DNA of 64,000 nucleotides from Terriglobia bacterium. Lineage in GTDB: Bacteria > Acidobacteriota > Terriglobia > Bryobacterales > Bryobacteraceae. Positions 50,958 through 59,322 of this stretch are shown in pieces. The notes under the pieces are model-generated. The model had not been told where the DNA came from. It was given only the letters and a program-made list of their open reading frames with translations, and searched no databases. The DNA lies in the NCBI GenBank assembly GCA_020073305.1, contig JAIQFK010000029.1:99585-163584 (forward strand), in the 5' to 3' direction. Each line of letters opens with the position of its first letter. Within the stretch, counting starts at the first letter, position 1. Position numbers and translations under genes: made by a program.

Positions 50958-51120
50958 GAGATCGTCAACCCTTAGACTAAATGCGCTTTACACAAGTTAA
51001 CGCAGAATGGCTCCAGCTGGCAAAGGGGCGGGAGCAGATAAACCGGTCCTTCAAGATAGTGACACAACCGGCCTCGGCGTTACATCCTCACCCGAGGGCA
51101 AGAACAGAGCCTGTTGTAAA

Positions 51121-52167
51121 ATGTCTGTTGCAGCCATGATCTCGCGCGAGGAAGCTCTCGACCTGTTGCGCTCCGACGATCTGATCGGTATCGGCATGGC
51201 CGCTGACGGGGTGCGCCGTAAGCTGCACCCGGAAGGCGTGGTTTCCTACATCATCGACCGCAACATCAATTACACGAATTTCTGCACCGAATACTGCAGT
51301 TTCTGCGCGTTTTACCGTCCCATGGGCCATGCTGAGGGTTACATCCTGCCGAAGGAAGTGATCTTCGACAAAATTCAGGAAACGATTGACCTCGGCGGGA
51401 CCGGCATCCTGATGCAAGGCGGCCTGCATCCCGATCTCAAGATCGAGTGGTACGAGGACCTACTACGCTCCATCAAGCAGCGCTTTGAGATTCACAACCA
51501 CTGTTTCTCGGCGCCGGAAATCACGAATATCGCGCAGGTCAGCGGGCTTTCACTGCGTGACACGATCACCCGGTTGCGTGATGCCGGGCTCGATTCGATT
51601 CCGGGCGGCGGGGCGGAGATCCTCGATGATGCCGTACGCCACCGCATCAGCCGGCTGAAGTGCTCGACCTCGGAGTGGATCGATGTCCATCGTACGGCTC
51701 ACTCGCTCGGCATGCGCACCACCGCCACCATGATGTTCGGTTGCGGCGAGACGTTCGAACAGCGCATCCACCATCTGGAGATCGTGCGCCAGATTCAGGA
51801 AGACACGGGCGGCTTCACCGCCTTTATCCCGTGGACGTTCCAGCGCGAGAACACATCGCTCGGGCGCTTCATCAAGGAGGAAGCGACGGCTGTCGAGTAC
51901 CTGCAGATGCTGGCGCTCTCGCGCATTTACCTCGACAACATCGTGAACATCCAGTCGTCGTGGGTCACGCCAGGGCTCAAGACCTGCCAGATCGGCCTCA
52001 GATTCGGGGGCAACGACGTCGGCAGCATCATGATCGAAGAGAACGTGGTTTCAGCCGCTGGAGCGCATCACCGCGCCTCGGAAGAGGAACTGCGGCGCCT
52101 CATTCGCGATGCCGGCTTCATTCCCAAGCAGCGCGATACGCTCTACCGCACATATTTTCTGAACTAA
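51121..52167 (+). CDS. mqnC: cyclic dehypoxanthinyl futalosine synthase (MqnC)
   Basis: A 348-residue radical-SAM enzyme of the futalosine menaquinone pathway, converting dehypoxanthinyl futalosine to its cyclic form. CTEYCSFCAF carries the CxxxCxxC cluster ligands (Cys55, Cys59, Cys62), and HNHCFSAPEI, IPGGGAEILDDAVRHRIS and FIPWTFQRENTSLG are signatures of MqnC/CofH-like proteins. The start at 51121 is chosen since family N-termini begin near MISREEALDLL; 51136 is an alternative. No other mqn gene is in the window. The pathway implies menaquinone respiration. Confidence 0.93.
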   Translation: MSVAAMISREEALDLLRSDDLIGIGMAADGVRRKLHPEGVVSYIIDRNINYTNFCTEYCSFCAFYRPMGHAEGYILPKEVIFDKIQETIDLGGTGILMQGGLHPDLKIEWYEDLLRSIKQRFEIHNHCFSAPEITNIAQVSGLSLRDTITRLRDAGLDSIPGGGAEILDDAVRHRISRLKCSTSEWIDVHRTAHSLGMRTTATMMFGCGETFEQRIHHLEIVRQIQEDTGGFTAFIPWTFQRENTSLGRFIKEEATAVEYLQMLALSRIYLDNIVNIQSSWVTPGLKTCQIGLRFGGNDVGSIMIEENVVSAAGAHHRASEEELRRLIRDAGFIPKQRDTLYRTYFLN

Positions 52168-52173
52168 ACGCCG

Positions 52174-52998
52174 TTACGGTTTTTTGGCTGTCGTTTTTTC
52201 GGGCGGTAGCGGCACGTATTTCGCCCCCGGTTGCCAGGTGAAATCCCAGATCTGCATATTCAACTTGCCCGGTGTGAATTGCACTACCGCATATTCTCCC
52301 GGTTCCAGGGGTTTCTGCGGCCAGATCTTGTAGAGGCCGTTCGCGTCGAGCTGCTTGCGGAATACTTCCACCACTTCCGGTTCTTCCACCACCTCCTTGA
52401 CGACAGGCAGGATGGTAACCTTCGCGGCAATCCGGATGTTGTCATGGGGCAGGAGGTGAATGATGCCGAACTGCTCTTCCGCCGAAAGCTGGATGCAAAA
52501 CTCGGGCGTATCGTTCTCCACGTTGTAATTGGAGTGCGGATTGTCCACTTCGACGGTGGCTTTGCCCGAGACCAGCGGGATCGGTGACAGCGCCTTGAGC
52601 ACCGAGCGCCTCTTGTTGGTGTGCAGCTTCGATTCCGCCAGGCGGAGAATGCGCAGTTCCTTTCCGTCGATCCACTGATAGACGCCCGGGTCTTGCGGAA
52701 TTTTCGAGGCCTCGCGCTGCTGCTCTCGCTCTACTTTTTCTTCGGCTGCGACAACCTTGCTTTCTTCTTCAAGTGCGGCTTTGTGCTCGGCGATTTCCCC
52801 GTCGGTGCGCTTCAGATCCACCAGCGCCAGCGGAATGTCTTCCCAATCGCTGCGCTCCACGCTGTAGTAGTGAACGCGGTCCTCTTGAACCGTGTATTCA
52901 CGCACGATCTGGTACGTGCCGTCCTTGAGATACAGGCGGACATTGGCGGCGAGGGCGGAGACGGTGAAGACAAAAAGCGCGGTTAGGACTCTCCGCAT
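52174..52998 (-). CDS. exported protein of unknown function
   Basis: A 274-residue protein with a signal peptide (MRRVLTALFVFTVSALAA) followed by NVRLYLKDGTYQIVREYTVQEDRVHYYSVERSDWEDIP, an SH3-like/PQQ-strand type opening, a charged helix rich in Glu and Lys (residues 75-100), and a beta-rich C-terminal half that ends in PPEKTTAKKP. Start 52998 is favoured by AAGAAG upstream of the ATG. Similar hypothetical exported proteins are known in Acidobacteriota. It converges with mqnC with six bases between stops. Function unknown. Confidence 0.75.
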   Translation of the reverse strand: MRRVLTALFVFTVSALAANVRLYLKDGTYQIVREYTVQEDRVHYYSVERSDWEDIPLALVDLKRTDGEIAEHKAALEEESKVVAAEEKVEREQQREASKIPQDPGVYQWIDGKELRILRLAESKLHTNKRRSVLKALSPIPLVSGKATVEVDNPHSNYNVENDTPEFCIQLSAEEQFGIIHLLPHDNIRIAAKVTILPVVKEVVEEPEVVEVFRKQLDANGLYKIWPQKPLEPGEYAVVQFTPGKLNMQIWDFTWQPGAKYVPLPPEKTTAKKP

Positions 52999-53035
52999 AA
53001 CTTCTTTGACTAGTTTATCGCGGCCCGCGTTTCGC

Positions 53036-53737
53036 CTATTCCGGAGCCGCAACCCGCTCCGATTCAGCCATAGCCAGCGCTTCACTCACGGAAATGCCCT
53101 GATGAACCAGCGCGCTGATTCCAGCCAGCACGGTCTCTGCCTGCGGCTCGACGACCACGCCCTGGGCGCCGGACTCCAGACAGTCGTTCACGAACCCCAG
53201 CAGGTGGCTGACCGAACCGGTCTCGCTCACAGAGGCCAAAACCGGGCGTCCCGCGGTGCGTGCTGTTTGCCGGAAATCCGCAAAATTGCCCATGATCTGC
53301 GTCTCGATGGCGTCGGCGCCGTACTCCGCCGCAATCGTAACGACCGCGGGCAAATCCTCGCCCAGGATCTCGGTGATGATCGGCATTCCCAGACGGCGCG
53401 CGTCTTCGGTCACGTGTCCCAGGCGTTCCAGATCGCGCGGATCGTGAGCGTCCACCCTGAGCAGCACGGCCTCCGCGCCCATCTCGAGTGCTCCTTGCAC
53501 GCTCACCAACTGGGATGTGCGTTTCGACCCGTTGAGACGCAGGATGACTGCCAGGCCCGCGAGGTCCTCGGTCACCCTCTCCAGCACGCCGGGCGATAGC
53601 GCGACACCATCGGCGCCCGAGCGCGCCACGCTGCGGACCAGCGGAACCGGATCGTCGGTGAGGTGATCGAGCGGCACAATGAGCGCGCGGCCATTGGGAA
53701 AAATCCGGCGCAGCCGCAGCAGTTTGCCCAGAGTCAT
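53036..53737 (-). CDS. DhnA/class I aldolase-like protein lacking the Schiff-base lysine
   Basis: A 233-residue TIM-barrel protein of the DhnA/LsrF/archaeal class I fructose-bisphosphate aldolase family. IVPLDHL is the conserved N-terminal motif and ASVSETGSVSHLLGFVNDCLESGAQGVVVEP the C-terminal phosphate-binding region. Where homologues have the Schiff-base lysine (GADxxK), this protein has GADAIE, a glutamate. Unless another lysine has taken over, aldolase chemistry is unlikely. The start at 53737 follows a TATTAT box ending six bases upstream; ATG 53758 would overlap the divergent gene. It is divergent from an aldo/keto reductase. Substrate and role are unknown. Confidence 0.78.
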   Translation of the reverse strand: MTLGKLLRLRRIFPNGRALIVPLDHLTDDPVPLVRSVARSGADGVALSPGVLERVTEDLAGLAVILRLNGSKRTSQLVSVQGALEMGAEAVLLRVDAHDPRDLERLGHVTEDARRLGMPIITEILGEDLPAVVTIAAEYGADAIETQIMGNFADFRQTARTAGRPVLASVSETGSVSHLLGFVNDCLESGAQGVVVEPQAETVLAGISALVHQGISVSEALAMAESERVAAPE

Positions 53738-53756
53738 GTCTCTATAATAGTTTGTC
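53738..53756. promoter_or_regulatory. overlapping divergent -10 element between two starts
   Basis: Only 19 bases separate the two start codons. TATAAT (53743-53748, plus) ends eight bases before ATG 53757. On the minus strand the same bases read TATTAT (53749-53744), ending six bases before ATG 53737. Neither gene has a Shine-Dalgarno, so both messages would begin at or within a base or two of the start codon. Confidence 0.6.
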
Positions 53757-54728
53757 ATGCGCTACCGCAAGCTGGGCAGAACAGGATTTCGGACGAGCGA
53801 GATCGGTTATGGCGCCTGGGGGATTGGAGGAATCCAGTGGTTGGGCGGCGACGACCCGCATTCGCTCGACGCCCTCCGTCAGGCCATCGATCTGGGCCTC
53901 AACTTCATTGATACCGCTCTGGCGTATGGCGACGGGCACAGCGAGCATCTAGTAGGGCAGGTGGTTCGCGAAACCAAACATAAGATCTACGTAGCCTCCA
54001 AGGTGCCACCCAAAAATCAGTTGTGGCCGGCGCGGCCGGGGATCGGCATCGCGGAGGTCTTTCCCTATGACTACATCCTCCAATGCACGGAGCGTAGCCT
54101 GCGGCACCTCGGACTCGACACTCTCGATCTTCAGCAGTTGCACGTCTGGAATCCGGAGTGGATCGGCCGCGACGAGTGGATGCGCGCATTCGAAGACATC
54201 AAGAAATCGGGGAAAGCACAGGCTGTGGGCGTTTCGATCAACGAGCATCAGCCCGATAGCGCGCTCGATCTCGTCAAAACCGGACTGATCGACACGGTCC
54301 AGGTGATTTACAACATCTTCGATCAAACGCCCGAGAAGAATCTTTTTCCTCTGGCGATGGAGCGTGGAGTTGGCTTGATCGCGCGCGTGCCTCTCGATGA
54401 GGGCGGCCTATCCGGCAAAATCGACGCGTTCACCCAATTCGAGCCGGGCGACTTTCGCGCAGGATACTTCAAGGGGGATCGCAAGAAGCAGGTTGCCCAG
54501 CGCGTGGCCGCCATCGAGCGTGATCTGGCGATTTCGGATGGCATCCTGCCGGAGGTGGCGCTACGTTTCTGCCTCTCGCACCCCGCGGTTTCGAGCGTGA
54601 TCCCGGGCATGCGCAGCCGCGCCAACGTGGCGTTCAACTGCTCGGTCCCGGGCAAAGGGCCGCTCCCCGAAAAAGTGATCGCCATCTTGAGAAGACATGC
54701 CTGGCCGCGGAATTTCTACGACGATTGA
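53757..54728 (+). CDS. aldo/keto reductase
   Basis: A 323-residue AKR-fold oxidoreductase. The catalytic tetrad is Asp52, Tyr57, Lys82 and His129, in FIDTALAYGDGHSE, VASKV and QLHVW. NADPH binding is supported by a GVSINEHQPDSALDLV stretch and the C-terminal SSVIPGMRSRANV. It belongs to the YdjG/IolS-like group that reduces small aldehydes or keto sugars; substrate unknown. The ATG is preceded by TATAAT with no ribosome-binding site. A short degenerate copy of its 3' end lies 119 bases downstream. Confidence 0.9.
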   Translation: MRYRKLGRTGFRTSEIGYGAWGIGGIQWLGGDDPHSLDALRQAIDLGLNFIDTALAYGDGHSEHLVGQVVRETKHKIYVASKVPPKNQLWPARPGIGIAEVFPYDYILQCTERSLRHLGLDTLDLQQLHVWNPEWIGRDEWMRAFEDIKKSGKAQAVGVSINEHQPDSALDLVKTGLIDTVQVIYNIFDQTPEKNLFPLAMERGVGLIARVPLDEGGLSGKIDAFTQFEPGDFRAGYFKGDRKKQVAQRVAAIERDLAISDGILPEVALRFCLSHPAVSSVIPGMRSRANVAFNCSVPGKGPLPEKVIAILRRHAWPRNFYDD

Positions 54729-55131
54729 TCAGGATGCCGAAAACGCCTGGGCGCTCTCCGCTTCCTTGGGGCGCGGCTCAGTAAACGCAGACAGACAGCG
54801 GTTGCATCTTTGAGCCGCGACCAGAGGGAGCGGTGTTTGGGCGTGAATCCCGGGGAAAGGGCAGTTTCCCGAAAAAGCTTCTACGACGATTGAACCGTCA
54901 CCACCCGGTTCATCCCGGCCAGCAGCAGAATCCATAAACCGCCAAGACTGGCGGTGCCCACCCACATTTGCGCGAGCAGCGAGAGCATGGTCCACGAACC
55001 GGCCCAGCCTGTCGACGACCAGGCGCTGGCAGCTCAATCCATTTCTCTGGGATTATCCCGTCGCCACGAGGTCACCGGGAGCGTGGGCCGAGCGTGAAAT
55101 TTGGGTTCTGCGGATAGACATCCGATATCTG
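54729..55131. other. intergenic region with degenerate gene remnants
   Basis: About 400 bases without a convincing gene. At 54848-54893, 30 bases match the AKR segment around CCGGGCAAAGGGCC at about 25 of 30 positions, followed immediately by CTTCTACGACGATTGA, the AKR terminal codons; the intervening 42 bases are missing. On the minus strand 54881-54988 a 35-residue hydrophobic frame (MLSLLAQMWVGTASLGGLWI...) ends at a stop; it resembles a transmembrane segment remnant but has no start support. Neither is called a gene. Confidence 0.5.
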
Positions 55132-55154
55132 ATTGCTATATATTTTATAGCAAT
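55132..55154. promoter_or_regulatory. palindromic operator overlapping padR promoter
   Basis: ATTGCTATA (55132-55140), a five-base spacer, and TATAGCAAT (55146-55154) form an exact nine-base inverted repeat ending two bases before the padR start. Its position suits autoregulation by PadR. The AT-rich centre could also be the -10 region of a near-leaderless transcript. Confidence 0.6.
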
Positions 55155-55156
55155 AT

Positions 55157-55501
55157 ATGGCAACGCCATCTTCCGATCGCGAATTGAAAAAAGGTAGCGC
55201 CGAGTTGTTGATCCTTTCGCTGGTGGAGAGCCGCGCCCGCCACGGTTACGAGATCAGCAAGCTGATCGAAACCCGTTCTGAAGGGAGGCTGCGCTTTCAC
55301 GTGGCGTCGCTATATCCGCTGCTCTATCGCCTGGAGGCGCGCGGCTGGGTGCAAGGCCGCTGGGTGGAAAAGGCAGGGCAACGGCGGCGCCGCTACTATC
55401 GTTTGACGCCCCAGGGACGTAAGGTGCTGGCTGCACAGCGGTATGGCTGGCGCCAGTTTGCGGAAGCGGTTCGCCGCATTACCGGGATTGAGTATGCCTG
55501 A
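55157..55501 (+). CDS. PadR family transcriptional regulator
   Basis: A 114-residue winged-helix repressor. ELLILSLVESRARHGYEISKLIE and FHVASLYPLLYRLEARGWVQGRWV are the conserved DNA-binding segment of PadR, and the basic wing (KAGQRRRRYYRLTPQGRKVL) follows. PadR regulators in Acidobacteriota commonly sit in front of ADOP permease genes, as here: the ADOP start overlaps the padR stop by eight bases, so regulator and permease are co-translated. A palindrome at 55132-55154 is the probable binding site. The ligand is unknown. Confidence 0.93.
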   Translation: MATPSSDRELKKGSAELLILSLVESRARHGYEISKLIETRSEGRLRFHVASLYPLLYRLEARGWVQGRWVEKAGQRRRRYYRLTPQGRKVLAAQRYGWRQFAEAVRRITGIEYA

Positions 55502-58154
55502 CTGGAGAGAAATTGTTCGTGAGCGGCTGGCCGGGAGCGAACTCGATGGCACGCGCGAGTCCGAAATCGTCGACGAGATGGCGCAGCATCTGGAGGACCG
55601 TTACGTTGAACTGCGGACCCGCGGAGCTTCCAAACCCGACGCGCGCCGTCTGGTGCTGGAGGAACTCAACAGCGAACGGCTCATCGAAGACCTACGCAAG
55701 GCCCGCCGCCCTTCGGCTCAGCAGCTCGGAGCACCGGCGCCAACCGGAGGGTATCTCTCTGGCGTCACGCACGACCTGAAGATGGCCCTGCGCGCCATCC
55801 GGTTGAAGCCGGCGTTCAGTTTGATGGTGGTGGGCATGCTGGCGCTCGGGATCGCGGGCAACGCAGCCATTTTTAGCATCTTCAACGGACTCTTCCTGAA
55901 GCCGCTTCCGTTCGCGGATTCCGAACGGCTGGTCGACCTCGACGAGACGGCGCCGAAGTGGAACCTGAAGTTTGTCGGAATCTCCGCGCCCGACTATTAC
56001 AACTGGCGGAAAGGCAACCGCACGTTCGACGGATTAGCCTGCTTCGACACGGGGGACTTCAACCTCTCGGGCCTGGGTTCGGCGCAACGCGTGTACGGCG
56101 CTAGCGTCACCTATGACCTGCTGGATGTCTTCGGCTTGAAGCCAGCGCTGGGGCGAAATTTTCTGTCTGAGGAAGACCGGCCGGGTGGCGCGAAGGTTGT
56201 CCTCTTAGGCTATGAGCTCTGGCGCCGGATGTTCAACGGAGATCGCGGAGTGCTGGGGCGGATTTTGCAGCTCGATACGCAGCCATACACGGTGGTGGGC
56301 GTGCTTCCGCGCGAAGCCGCGTTTCCAGGCCAGTCTCAGCTCTGGGTGCCGCTGCAATTGGATCCGAACAAGCACACGGGCTTTTACTTGAACGGGGTCG
56401 GCCGCCTGAAGCGCGGCGTTTCCATCGAGCGGGCGCGAGCCAATCTGCTGAGCGTCCACCGGACCACCGCCCAGGAGAAAGAGGTGACCTCTCCCGTCCT
56501 CATGCCCTTGCGCGATCGCTACCTCGGTGACTTCCGGCCCATCAGTCATGCGTTGCTGGGCGCGGTCGCCATTGTGCTGCTGATCGCGTGCGTGAACATC
56601 GCCGCGCTCATGCTGGTGCGCGGCTCGGCTCGGGCGCGCGAGATTGCCATTCGCACGGCCATCGGCGCGTCACGCGGCAGAATCGTCCGCCAGCTTTTCA
56701 CGGAAAACCTCGTGCTGGCCGGGATCGCGGCCATCCTTGGCGTCGTTTTCGGCAATGTGTGCCTGCGAGCCATGATCTCCCTCATGCCCGAAGATATGCC
56801 GCGATGGATCAGCTTCCAGATGGATACGCGCTTCGCCCTGTTTTGCACGGTGGTGACCGGCGTGGCGGCGGTGCTGTTCGGTGTTGCACCCGCCGTTCAG
56901 GCCTCGGGCGTGGATACACGCAGCTGCCTTCAGGATGCCGCGCCGCGCACGTCGTTATCGCGCAGCCGGCGCTACACGCTCAGCGCGCTGGTGGTCTGCG
57001 AGATCTCGCTTGCGCTCATCCTGCTGATCAGCGCCGGCCTGCTGGTCGAAGCCTTCCGCAACGTCCTGCACGTCGATCCCGGATTCCGCCCGGAAAACGT
57101 GATCACGTTCCGAGTCTCGCTTCCCGATGTGAAGTATGAAAAGCCGGAGCAACGGCTGGCGTTCTTCGAGGATCTGATCGAGCGGGTTCGTGCGCTGCCA
57201 GGTGTCAAGTCGGCAGGCGCGGCATCGGCGCCGCCGTTGGGAGGGCATTGGGGAAATTTCTTCGCGGTGGAGGGCGCTCGGCCACTGGGTCGGAACGAAC
57301 AGGATCCCGTTGTTCTCCAGGTCGTCGTGACCCCGGGGTACTTCGACGCGATGGGCATTACCCTCCTGGCTGGGCGCGTGTTCGACGCACGGGACGGCGG
57401 TCCCAAGGGACCTTACGTGGTGACGGTGAACGAAAGCTTCTCGAAACGCTATTGGCCCAAACCTGCAGACGCCATTGGAAAACGCATCCGTCACTCGTGG
57501 GACAAGGACAAGTGGATGAGCATCATCGGAGTCACGCGCGACACGAAGCACTACGGGCTCGATCAGGAAATGCGCCCCAGCGTGAGCTTTTCCGAGCGCG
57601 AAATTCCAGACTGGGATTCGATGAGCATCGTGCTCCGCGGCGCCATCAACCCGCAACTGCTGGTGGCTCCCGCCCGCGATGTGCTTCGCCAGTTGGATGC
57701 CGACCTTCCGATGTATGACGTGCGCACCATGACCGAGAGACTCGACCAATCGCTCTGGGCCCGCCGGGCTTACTCGTGGCTGTTCGGCGCATTCGCCATG
57801 GTCGCGATGGTGCTCGCGGCCGCCGGCGTTTACGGTGTGGTTTCTTTTGCCGTGAGCCAGCGCACGCACGAGATCGGCATCCGCATGGCCCTCGGGGCCC
57901 GCCCGGAACAGGTGCTGCGCGAAGTGCTGGCCGGCGGCATGGCGCTGGTATTCATCGGAACGGCTCTCGGGCTCGCAGGGGCGCTGCTGACGGCGCGGTT
58001 CCTGGAAACGCTGCTGTTCGGCGTCAGCAGCAAAGACCCGCTGATGTATGCGGCCGTCATCCTCGGAGTGGCTTGCGTAGGTCTTGCGGCCAACGCCATT
58101 CCCGCCCGGCGAGCAGCGGCCGTCGATCCCATGCGGGCCCTACGATCCGAGTAA
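55494..58154 (+). CDS. ADOP-type duplicated FtsX-like permease
   Basis: An 886-residue membrane protein of the acidobacterial duplicated orphan permease (ADOP) type. The N-terminus (REIVRERLAGSELDGTRESE... and MAQHLEDRYVELRTRGASKP) is the permease-prefix domain. Two FtsX-like units follow, each with MacB-like periplasmic insertion: RGSARAREIAIRTAIGASRGRI near residue 395 and SQRTHEIGIRMALGARPEQVLREV near residue 795 are the paired signatures. Such permeases lack a nucleotide-binding subunit in cis; their cargo is unknown but related MacB/LolCE systems move peptides, toxins or lipoproteins. Start at 55494 (MPDWREIV) overlaps padR. Confidence 0.93.
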   Translation: MPDWREIVRERLAGSELDGTRESEIVDEMAQHLEDRYVELRTRGASKPDARRLVLEELNSERLIEDLRKARRPSAQQLGAPAPTGGYLSGVTHDLKMALRAIRLKPAFSLMVVGMLALGIAGNAAIFSIFNGLFLKPLPFADSERLVDLDETAPKWNLKFVGISAPDYYNWRKGNRTFDGLACFDTGDFNLSGLGSAQRVYGASVTYDLLDVFGLKPALGRNFLSEEDRPGGAKVVLLGYELWRRMFNGDRGVLGRILQLDTQPYTVVGVLPREAAFPGQSQLWVPLQLDPNKHTGFYLNGVGRLKRGVSIERARANLLSVHRTTAQEKEVTSPVLMPLRDRYLGDFRPISHALLGAVAIVLLIACVNIAALMLVRGSARAREIAIRTAIGASRGRIVRQLFTENLVLAGIAAILGVVFGNVCLRAMISLMPEDMPRWISFQMDTRFALFCTVVTGVAAVLFGVAPAVQASGVDTRSCLQDAAPRTSLSRSRRYTLSALVVCEISLALILLISAGLLVEAFRNVLHVDPGFRPENVITFRVSLPDVKYEKPEQRLAFFEDLIERVRALPGVKSAGAASAPPLGGHWGNFFAVEGARPLGRNEQDPVVLQVVVTPGYFDAMGITLLAGRVFDARDGGPKGPYVVTVNESFSKRYWPKPADAIGKRIRHSWDKDKWMSIIGVTRDTKHYGLDQEMRPSVSFSEREIPDWDSMSIVLRGAINPQLLVAPARDVLRQLDADLPMYDVRTMTERLDQSLWARRAYSWLFGAFAMVAMVLAAAGVYGVVSFAVSQRTHEIGIRMALGARPEQVLREVLAGGMALVFIGTALGLAGALLTARFLETLLFGVSSKDPLMYAAVILGVACVGLAANAIPARRAAAVDPMRALRSE

Positions 58155-58215
58155 AGCAACGGCTGTCAGCCGCCCGCCGCTGTATACTGTTTCCTCGAAC
58201 TCAACGGGTGGCGTC

Positions 58216-59292
58216 ATGACAAACAAAATCGGCAATCTCGAATCCGGCGCGGTCGGCCGGCGCGCGTTTCTCGGTGCAGGCTTCGCGGCAGCGGCCGGTG
58301 CGGCTTACGCGCAGCGCGACTGGAGCGGGAAGAACCCGGTTCGTTATCCCGACCCGGACATCGTCGTCATCGACAAGCGCTTCGCTAGATACAAAATCGG
58401 AAATACGCCCATCCAGCGGCTCTATACCGGCACGCTATGGTCGGAAGGGCCGGCCTGGAACGGCGTGGGCCGGTACCTGGTCTTTAGCGACATCCCCAAC
58501 GACCGCCAGCTCCGCTGGATTGAGGATGACGCCCACGTCAGCACAATGCGGCAGCCCTCCGGCTACAGCAACGGCAATACGTTCGACTATGAAGCGCGCC
58601 AACTCTCCTGCGAGCACGGGAACCGCCGCGTGGTTCGTTACGAGCATAACGGTTCGGTTACCGTGATCGCCGACAAATGGAACGGCAAAATCCTGAACGG
58701 GCCGAACGATATCGTGGTGCATCCCGATGGCGGCATCTGGTTCACCGACCCCGGTTACGGCACGCTGGTCGATTATGAAGGCCACAAAGGCGAACTGCTG
58801 CTCAAGGAGGCCGTCTATCGCCTGGATGCCAAGACCGGCCAGATGACGATGGTGACCGACGAGCTGTTCAAGCCGAACGGCATCTGCTTCTCACCCGACT
58901 ACAAAAAGGTGTACATCTGCGACACCGGCTTCACGCACTACCCGCAGGCGCCCAAAAACATCAGGGTCTACGACGTGGTCGACGGCAAGACGCTGCGCAA
59001 TGGCCGTCAGTACGTCTCGATGGAACTGGCAGGATTTAAAGACGCAGGGTTAGCGGACGGCATTCGCGCCGATACCGACGGCAACATCTGGGTGGGCGCC
59101 GGCTGGGTGGGCGCCGGCTACGACGGCGTTCATATTTTCACGCCGGAGGGCGAACGCATCGGCCAAATCCTGTTACCCGAGATCTGCGCCAACGTCTGCT
59201 TCGGCGGCCCCAAACGCAACCGTCTGTTCATGGCCGCCGGCCAATCGCTCTACGCCGTCTATGTGGAAGCCCGCGGCGCGCACATTTGCTAG
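58216..59292 (+). CDS. Tat-exported SMP-30/gluconolactonase-like protein
   Basis: A 358-residue six-bladed propeller of the SMP-30/gluconolactonase/LRE family. VGRRAFLGAGFAAAAG is a twin-arginine signal. The metal and active-site segments GTLWSEGPAWNG, LNGPNDIVVHPDGGIWFTDP, FKPNGICFSPDYKKVYICDTG and LADGIRADTDGNIWVGAG are conserved, including Glu, Asn, Asn and Asp calcium ligands. It probably hydrolyses sugar lactones outside the cytoplasm. Start at 58216 is preferred since the longer frame overlaps the ADOP gene. It converges with the NicO-type gene. Confidence 0.92.
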   Translation: MTNKIGNLESGAVGRRAFLGAGFAAAAGAAYAQRDWSGKNPVRYPDPDIVVIDKRFARYKIGNTPIQRLYTGTLWSEGPAWNGVGRYLVFSDIPNDRQLRWIEDDAHVSTMRQPSGYSNGNTFDYEARQLSCEHGNRRVVRYEHNGSVTVIADKWNGKILNGPNDIVVHPDGGIWFTDPGYGTLVDYEGHKGELLLKEAVYRLDAKTGQMTMVTDELFKPNGICFSPDYKKVYICDTGFTHYPQAPKNIRVYDVVDGKTLRNGRQYVSMELAGFKDAGLADGIRADTDGNIWVGAGWVGAGYDGVHIFTPEGERIGQILLPEICANVCFGGPKRNRLFMAAGQSLYAVYVEARGAHIC

Positions 59293-59322
59293 CCGCAGAT
59301 GCGTTGATTCGCCGCCCGACTC

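Noticed and set aside
54881..54988. Small hydrophobic minus-strand peptide
   Set aside because: No ribosome-binding site or promoter, and part of it is the reverse of a duplicated AKR end; it is probably a remnant.
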